From an uncultured Acidobacteriaceae bacterium (GTDB lineage Bacteria; Acidobacteriota; Terriglobia; Terriglobales; Acidobacteriaceae): 39,102 bases of DNA. Below are positions 34,342 through 39,102 of the stretch, in pieces. The position numbers and the translations under genes were made by a program. Position 1 is the first letter of the stretch. Each line of letters starts with the position of its first letter. The stretch covers positions 1 through 39,102 of the forward strand of contig CAIVDV010000049.1 in NCBI GenBank assembly GCA_903904755.1, written 5' to 3'. The notes under the pieces were generated by a model, which was not told the origin of the DNA, ran no database searches, and worked only from the letters and a program-made list of their open reading frames with translations.

Positions 34342-36438
34342 TCAGTTGTGGGGCAGGAACTGGTCGAGCCACTCGATCCAGCGGCGGTAGACATCGCGCA
34401 TGCGAACCGGGTCAGCGGGGGAGTGGCCGCCGATGGGGTAGGCGTAGAACTCGGTGCGGATGCCGCGGTCTTTGAGTGCGTGATAGAGCTCGTAACCCTG
34501 GGTGATGGTGACGCGGTAATCGCCGGTGTCCTGCAGGATGAGGGTGGGCGTGATCATGTTTTTGTAGTAGGTGATAGGCGATTGCGCAACAAAGTGCTGC
34601 ATCCAGTCGCCGATGTAGGGGCTGCCACCGATGGCTGCGGCGCGCATGACGTTGGAGTCCGAGAGGTTGTACTGGTCGAGCAGGTTGGTGACGGGTGCTC
34701 CGGCGATGGCGGTTTTCCAGAAGCTGGCGTGCCCGATGAGCCAACTGGTCATATAGCCGCCGTAGCTCCAGCCTGTGACGGCGATGTTGGCCTCATCGAC
34801 GATGCCGCGCTGTTTGAGGAGTTCGAGGCCGGCGAGGGTATCGCGGCCGGGGCCATCGCCGGAGTCGTCAACGATGGCGGAGGCAAAGTCGTCTCCCTCG
34901 TTGTCGCTGCCGCGATAGTTGGGTTCGAAGACGAGCCATCCCTGGGCGGCGATGAGCTGTGCCCAGACGGAGAAGGTGTCTTTCGATGCCGAGGTAGGGC
35001 CGCCGTGGATGTAGAGGACCAGGGGGAGCTTTTTGCCGGGGGTGTAGTGGGGCGGGTAGGTGAGGAGGCCGTTGACGGTGAGCTGTTTGGCATCTTTGGG
35101 GAGCTTGCCGGTTTTGGGGTCTGGGGCGGGGAGGGGCGCGGTCCAGGTGATGGTTTCCGTTTTGCCGAGGGCGAGGGAATCGAAGGCGGAGTTGAAGCTG
35201 GTGAGCTGGCGGGGGGCGGCATTGGGGGAGTCGAGCAGGTAGAGCTCGGCGGGGTGGTGGGGGCGGGTGCCGACGAAGACGATTTGGCCCATGGGGCCGA
35301 GGTTGGCATCGAGCCAGTAGCCGGTGGCGGGGGTGATGCCTGCGAGGTTGAGGCGGGTGGCTGAACCGGTGAGGGGGACGAGCCAGAGGCCGGCTGTGAC
35401 GCCGTCGTTGGCGCCGGTGAGGATGGCTTTGGAGTCTGGGGTCCAGAGGGCGCGGAAGAAGTCGCGGTCGATGGGGCGGGTGAGATTTGAGCCGTCGCCG
35501 GAGAGCCCGGAGACCAGGTAGATTTCGTTGTAGTGTCGCTCAATGCCATCGCGGGGGTAGAGGTATGCGATGTGCTGGCCGTCGGGGGAGACGGTGGCGA
35601 AGCTGGCGTCTTTGGTGTGTGTTGTGACAGGGGTGGAGTTGCCGGTGGCCAGGTCGAGGAGTTGCGGGCTGGCCTGGTTGCGGTCGCCGGAGTAGGTGTT
35701 TTCGTCGCGCTCGTAGAGGATTTTTGCGCCGTCGGGGGTGAAGGCGATGGGCGAGGCGGGCGGGCCGGGAGGGAAGGCGACGGGGAGGCTCCAGGAGCCG
35801 GAGGTGAGGCGTTTGGCGGGGGCGGCCTCGTCGCCGGAGAGGGTGGTGGAGACGAGCCAGATGTGGGAGGGGAACTCGTGGGTTTTGACGAGGAAGTCGT
35901 TGTCGCCGACGGGGAAGGCGTCGTCGAAGGAGTCGGCGCCGGTCTTTTTGGGTGCTTCGTCCTGGGCGACGTAGGCGATGGCGGAGCCGTCGGGCCGCCA
36001 GGCGAACTGCTGGATGGAGGTGGGCGAGTGGGTGAGCTGGAGGGCGTCTCCGCCGGCGAGGTCGAGAAGGAAGAGCTGATTGTGCTTGTCGGCGTCCCAG
36101 GCGAGGAAGGCGAGCCGATTGCCGGAGGGGGACCAGCGCGGGAAGCTGGCGTGGTGGCGCTGGTGAGTGAGCTGGCGGTCGGCTCCGGTGGCTAAATCAA
36201 TGCGGTGGATTTCTGCATCGTTCACGTCGTGGTCGTAGTCGTTGTGGGTGACGACGACGGCGAGGGTTTTGCCGACGGGGTCGATCTGGGGATCGGAGAG
36301 GCGGACGATGGAGCCGAGCCAGGCGAGGTCGAAGGTGCTGCCGGGGGTGGTGGGGATGGGCAGGCGGGCCGGCGGGGGCTGGGCGAGGGAAACTGCGGCA
36401 ATGAAGGGAAGCAAAAGTGAGGCGAGGGATTTGGGCAC
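34342..36438 (-). CDS. Secreted S9 family (prolyl oligopeptidase/DPP-type) peptidase
   Basis: A 698-residue serine peptidase with a signal peptide (LASLLLPFIAAVSLAQ). An N-terminal seven-bladed beta-propeller spans about 35-440 (WSPSGNRLAFLAWD, WRPDGSAIAYVAQDE), and an alpha/beta hydrolase domain about 450-698. The catalytic triad is visible: S558 in GWSYGGYM, D640 in TGDYRVT and H672 in YPIGGHSP. The S9C/DPP4-like GxSYGG motif and propeller suggest an amino- or dipeptidyl-peptidase acting in the periplasm on short peptides; the exact specificity is unknown. The start codon is GTG at 36438. A minus-strand TACACT at 36481-36486 may be the -10 box. Confidence 0.92.
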   Translation of the reverse strand: MPKSLASLLLPFIAAVSLAQPPPARLPIPTTPGSTFDLAWLGSIVRLSDPQIDPVGKTLAVVVTHNDYDHDVNDAEIHRIDLATGADRQLTHQRHHASFPRWSPSGNRLAFLAWDADKHNQLFLLDLAGGDALQLTHSPTSIQQFAWRPDGSAIAYVAQDEAPKKTGADSFDDAFPVGDNDFLVKTHEFPSHIWLVSTTLSGDEAAPAKRLTSGSWSLPVAFPPGPPASPIAFTPDGAKILYERDENTYSGDRNQASPQLLDLATGNSTPVTTHTKDASFATVSPDGQHIAYLYPRDGIERHYNEIYLVSGLSGDGSNLTRPIDRDFFRALWTPDSKAILTGANDGVTAGLWLVPLTGSATRLNLAGITPATGYWLDANLGPMGQIVFVGTRPHHPAELYLLDSPNAAPRQLTSFNSAFDSLALGKTETITWTAPLPAPDPKTGKLPKDAKQLTVNGLLTYPPHYTPGKKLPLVLYIHGGPTSASKDTFSVWAQLIAAQGWLVFEPNYRGSDNEGDDFASAIVDDSGDGPGRDTLAGLELLKQRGIVDEANIAVTGWSYGGYMTSWLIGHASFWKTAIAGAPVTNLLDQYNLSDSNVMRAAAIGGSPYIGDWMQHFVAQSPITYYKNMITPTLILQDTGDYRVTITQGYELYHALKDRGIRTEFYAYPIGGHSPADPVRMRDVYRRWIEWLDQFLPHN

Positions 36439-36534
36439 GGTGGCGGGACCTCAGGATTCGGCTGGGCCGGGAATGTGGGTAGTGTAGCGGGGAAGTGCGG
36501 TGGGGGGAATAGAAAACGAGGGAGTGGCTGGCTC

Positions 36535-36540
36535 TACACT
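36535..36540 (+). promoter_or_regulatory. Possible -10 box of hpnI (leaderless start)
   Basis: TACACT stands 7 nt before the ATG at 36548 and no Shine-Dalgarno sequence precedes that ATG. It is back to back with the similar box of the divergent S9 peptidase gene. Confidence 0.3.
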
Positions 36541-36547
36541 GTTTGGG

Positions 36548-37813
36548 ATGCTCTTTTTGAAGCTGCTCTTTCATCACGCGTTTGTGATTGGCCCGACGGC
36601 GGGGCTGGTGACCGTTGCCCATTGGGTGGCGGGGGCGACGACGGTGCTGGTGGTTGCGAGCATGGGGTACAACCTGCTGGCGCTGTTTGCGGCGATGAGC
36701 TTCCGGGCGTACACGCGGCGGCGGGTGCCGGAGGTGACTGCCGAAACCGCGCCTGCCGTAAGTATTTTGAAGCCGGTCAAGGGATTTGATACCGGGATGA
36801 TGGAGGCCTTTCGCAGCCATTCTATGCAGGCATATCCGGGGCGGTATGAGCTGATTTTTGGGGCCGGCAGCGAGGACGATGCCGCAGTAGCCGCAGTGCG
36901 GGAACTGATGGTGGAGTTTCCAGAGGTGGCGATACGGCTGGTGATTTGCCCGGAGCGGCTGGGGACGAGCGGGAAGGTGTCCAACCTGATCCAGATGCTG
37001 CCGGAGGCAAGCTACGAACATCTGCTAATCAACGACTCGGACATCCTGGTGTCGCCGAAGTATCTGACGCGGGTGATGGGGCAGTTTGGGCTGCCGAAGC
37101 GGGCGGCGCGGCCGGTGGGGATGGTGACGGCGCTGTACCGGGGTCGGGCGCATGGGACGATGTGGTCGATGCTGGAGGCGCTGGGGATTTCGACGGATTT
37201 CATGGCCGGGGTGTTGACCTCACGGGTGGTGGAAGGCGGGATGCATTTTGGGCTGGGTTCGACGCTGGCGGTGCGGCGGGATGCGCTGGAGGCCGCGGGC
37301 GGTCTGGAAGCGCTGGTGGACCAACTGGCGGATGACTACGAGATGGGTGCGCGGATTGACAAGGCCGGGTTTGAAGTGAGGCTGGCTGCCGAGGTGGTGG
37401 AGACGAGTGTGCCTGCCTACGACTGGCGCGGCTACTGGAGCCACCAGATTCGCTGGGCGCGGACGGTGCGGGACAGCCGCAAGTGGGGGTACGCGGGGCT
37501 GATTTTTACGCACATGCTTCCGCTGGCGCTGATGAATGTGCTGGCCTCGGGCGGGAGCCTGTGGAGTTTGTGGCTGCTGAGTCTGGTGGTATTTCTGCGG
37601 CTGGGGGTGGCGATGCAGGTGGGCGCGGTGGTGTTGGGCGACCACCAGGTGCTGGGGAATCTGTGGCTGCTGCCAGCGCGGGATTTGGCGGGCTTTGCGA
37701 TTTGGGTGGGCGGCTTTGCCGGGGATGAGATTGTGTGGCGGGGGGAGCGGTTTGTGTTGAGGGATGGACGACTGGCAGGGATCAGGGATCAGGGGTCAGG
37801 GGTCAGGGACTGA
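36548..37813 (+). CDS. hpnI: Hopanoid biosynthesis glycosyltransferase HpnI
   Basis: A 421-residue membrane GT2/GT21-type enzyme related to ceramide glucosyltransferase. HpnI adds N-acetylglucosamine to bacteriohopanetetrol on the way to composite hopanoids. An N-terminal TM anchor (about 20-45) is followed by PAVSILKPVKGFD, then the nucleotide-sugar motif NDSDILVSPKYL. The catalytic LADDYEMG and the QIRWART (QxxRW) motif come next, and two or three C-terminal TM helices follow. The ATG at 36548 is preferred over 36500 because of the TACACT box and because the TM anchor begins there. The last residues are encoded by a heptamer repeat and are atypical. No hpnK, hpnJ or shc is visible; the Rieske oxygenase follows. 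Confidence 0.88.
   Translation: MLFLKLLFHHAFVIGPTAGLVTVAHWVAGATTVLVVASMGYNLLALFAAMSFRAYTRRRVPEVTAETAPAVSILKPVKGFDTGMMEAFRSHSMQAYPGRYELIFGAGSEDDAAVAAVRELMVEFPEVAIRLVICPERLGTSGKVSNLIQMLPEASYEHLLINDSDILVSPKYLTRVMGQFGLPKRAARPVGMVTALYRGRAHGTMWSMLEALGISTDFMAGVLTSRVVEGGMHFGLGSTLAVRRDALEAAGGLEALVDQLADDYEMGARIDKAGFEVRLAAEVVETSVPAYDWRGYWSHQIRWARTVRDSRKWGYAGLIFTHMLPLALMNVLASGGSLWSLWLLSLVVFLRLGVAMQVGAVVLGDHQVLGNLWLLPARDLAGFAIWVGGFAGDEIVWRGERFVLRDGRLAGIRDQGSGVRD
37782..37809. repeat. Four tandem heptamers TCAGGGG/A at the end of hpnI
   Basis: Units 37782-37788, 37789-37795, 37796-37802 and 37803-37809, with a degenerate fifth unit just before. They run into the stop codon of hpnI and encode its tail DQGSGVRD. 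The same heptamer array as 27699-27726. Confidence 0.9.
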
Positions 37814-37856
37814 GAACGTTTTACGGATAGAGTTTGACGAGTACGTGGGGTGAGCG

Positions 37857-38951
37857 ATGTTTACGACGATTTCGCCCAGTGGCGCGGCGATACAGGGGCC
37901 GACGGCGACGCTGATTTATGACGACTGGTATCCGGCGCTGCGGACCGATGTGCTGCGCGACGGGAAGATGCACAAGGTGATGCTGATGGACCTGCCGCTG
38001 CTGGTGGGGCGGCGGAAGGATGGCAAGGTGTGGGCGATGCGCGATGCCTGCCCGCACCGGGGGATTCCGCTGAGCGCTGGCTGGTATGACGGCGAGCGGG
38101 TGACGTGCAAGTACCACGGGTGGGAGTTTGAGCCGTGCGGGGGGCGGTGCGAGACGATTCCGTCGCTGTCGAGCTTTGACAACCTGGACGCGACGAAGAT
38201 CTATGCGCAGGCTTTTCCGTGCGTGGAGCGGGATGGGCACGCGTGGGTGTATGTGCCGGGGCCGGGCGCGGGGCGCAAGCTGGAAACCGACAAGCTGCCG
38301 TCGGTGCCGGAGCTGCCGAAGTTCAGCGAGAAGTACAAGACGGCGCATTTGACGGCGGATCTGCCGCTGAATGTGGACCACGGGATAGTGGGGCTGATGG
38401 ACCCGGCGCATGGGCCGTTTGTGCACCAGGCGTGGTGGTGGCGGACTCGGGGATCGATTCGCGAGAAGACGAAGAAGTTTGAGCCGATTCCTGAGGGCTT
38501 CCGGATGAGCGCTCATGCGCCGAGCGGGAACAGTGCGCCGTACAAGCTGCTGGGCGTGTATGGCGAGCCGGTGGAGACGACGATTGATTTTGTGCTGCCG
38601 AACCGGCGGTCAGAGACGATTCGCTGCGGGCCGAAGTGGTTTACCAGCCTGACGACGGTGACGCCGATGACGACGCAGACCTGCCGGATAGATGTGGTGG
38701 CGGCGTGGAATGTGTTTTATTCCGTGCCGTTTGTGGTGCCGATTGCGAAGTGGTTTGGAGCGCAGTTTGTGGCGCAGGATACGGTGACGATGATGCAGCA
38801 GGCGGAGGGGCTGAGGCATAATCCGAGCCTGATGCTGATTGACGACGCGGACAAGCCGGCGAAGTGGTATTTCGCGCTGAAGCAGGCGCGGCTGGAGGGT
38901 ACGGGGAAGCATCCGCTGGATGGGCCGGTGGAGCTGCACTGGCGGAGCTGA
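37857..38951 (+). CDS. Rieske non-heme iron oxygenase, alpha-subunit type
   Basis: A 364-residue soluble oxygenase. The [2Fe-2S] Rieske centre is C65-P-H67 and C84-K-Y-H87 (CPHRGIPL and CKYHGWEF). The mononuclear iron site follows at D174 in LNVDHGIVGL, with His 185 and 190 in the HX4H segment AHGPFVHQAWWW. The C-terminal domain is of the PAO/VanA-like aromatic-ring or small-substrate oxygenase type. Such enzymes insert oxygen or demethylate using electrons from a reductase, which is not in the window. It lies 43 bp behind hpnI on the same strand, so a hopanoid-modifying role is possible but only inferred. The right terminal repeat begins 16 bp after its stop. Confidence 0.87.
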   Translation: MFTTISPSGAAIQGPTATLIYDDWYPALRTDVLRDGKMHKVMLMDLPLLVGRRKDGKVWAMRDACPHRGIPLSAGWYDGERVTCKYHGWEFEPCGGRCETIPSLSSFDNLDATKIYAQAFPCVERDGHAWVYVPGPGAGRKLETDKLPSVPELPKFSEKYKTAHLTADLPLNVDHGIVGLMDPAHGPFVHQAWWWRTRGSIREKTKKFEPIPEGFRMSAHAPSGNSAPYKLLGVYGEPVETTIDFVLPNRRSETIRCGPKWFTSLTTVTPMTTQTCRIDVVAAWNVFYSVPFVVPIAKWFGAQFVAQDTVTMMQQAEGLRHNPSLMLIDDADKPAKWYFALKQARLEGTGKHPLDGPVELHWRS

Positions 38952-38967
38952 AGGGCAGCGGAGCTAG

Positions 38968-39100
38968 CCCGCATTTCTCACCATAGCGTCAGTATCGAGA
39001 TATAGAAATATTCAAAAAAAGCTGGAAAGGCCTTCGAATGTGTGTCATAACTGCTTTGTCTAGAAGTAGTTTTTACACCCAGACAGAGGCCTTTCACATG
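38968..39100. repeat. Right copy of 133-bp terminal inverted repeat
   Basis: Exact reverse complement of 1-133. It starts with CCCGCATTTCTCACC directly after CTAG (38964-38967); the left copy is likewise preceded, on its own strand, by CTAA. It contains no gene. The element body, if any, lies beyond the window. Confidence 0.9.
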
Positions 39101-39102
39101 AC

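Noticed and set aside
1-39102. The window as a plasmid, phage or linear replicon because of its inverted ends
   Set aside because: It carries alr, glyA, rnpB and dut, and has no replication, partition, phage structural or telomere-resolvase genes.

Overview
The window looks like chromosome of a high-GC member of the Acidobacteriota (class Terriglobia, Granulicella/Terriglobus/Edaphobacter type). This is inferred from gene content, not from a search: a bacterial tricorn protease homologue, the hopanoid glycosyltransferase HpnI, a DUF2934 module, paired secreted proteins with carboxypeptidase-regulatory-like repeats, S9 and M23 peptidases, and an A-type RNase P RNA. Single-copy housekeeping genes (alr, glyA, rnpB, dut) show this is chromosome and not a plasmid or phage. 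Both ends are a perfect 133-bp inverted repeat (1-133 and 38968-39100). It is AT-richer than the rest and cuts a diguanylate cyclase gene at the left end, so the window appears to run from one copy of a dispersed mobile element to another in the opposite orientation.

Left third (1-13.2 kb): a truncated PAS-GGDEF gene (-), an M20 carboxypeptidase, alr, and an ABHD18-like alpha/beta hydrolase (+). Next come a Fic AMPylator (-), a secreted M23 peptidase (-), a Tat-exported DUF3863-like protein (+) and glyA with a strong terminator. The 583-bp gap at 9432-10014 holds the glyA terminator, a 16-bp-arm palindrome, the 3' remnant of a small conserved gene and a second terminator. A secreted GH2 beta-glucuronidase-like enzyme, a PsiE-family membrane protein behind a leader of three hairpins, and a MntA/HepT toxin-antitoxin pair follow.

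Middle (13.2-27.7 kb): rnpB directly follows hepT. Then come a chemotaxis receptor (-), dut (+), a broken RsbU-like phosphatase gene (+), two translationally coupled secreted regulatory-like-domain proteins (-), a five-PAS GGDEF-EAL protein (-) divergent from a FIST sensor (+), an Abi/HEPN-like protein fused to DUF2934 (-), and a pirin (-).

Right third (27.8-39.1 kb): the tricorn homologue (-), two MacB/FtsX-type ABC permeases (+) without ATPase or adaptor, an S9 peptidase (-), and hpnI followed by a Rieske oxygenase (+), a likely two-gene operon next to the right repeat.

Recurring themes are extracellular and periplasmic protein or peptide turnover (M20, M23, S9, tricorn), c-di-GMP and sensory signalling (two GGDEF proteins, MCP, FIST, RsbU remnant), and toxin or abortive-infection type modules (Fic, HepT/MntA, Abi-like). 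No tRNA, rRNA operon, CRISPR array or complete insertion sequence was seen.
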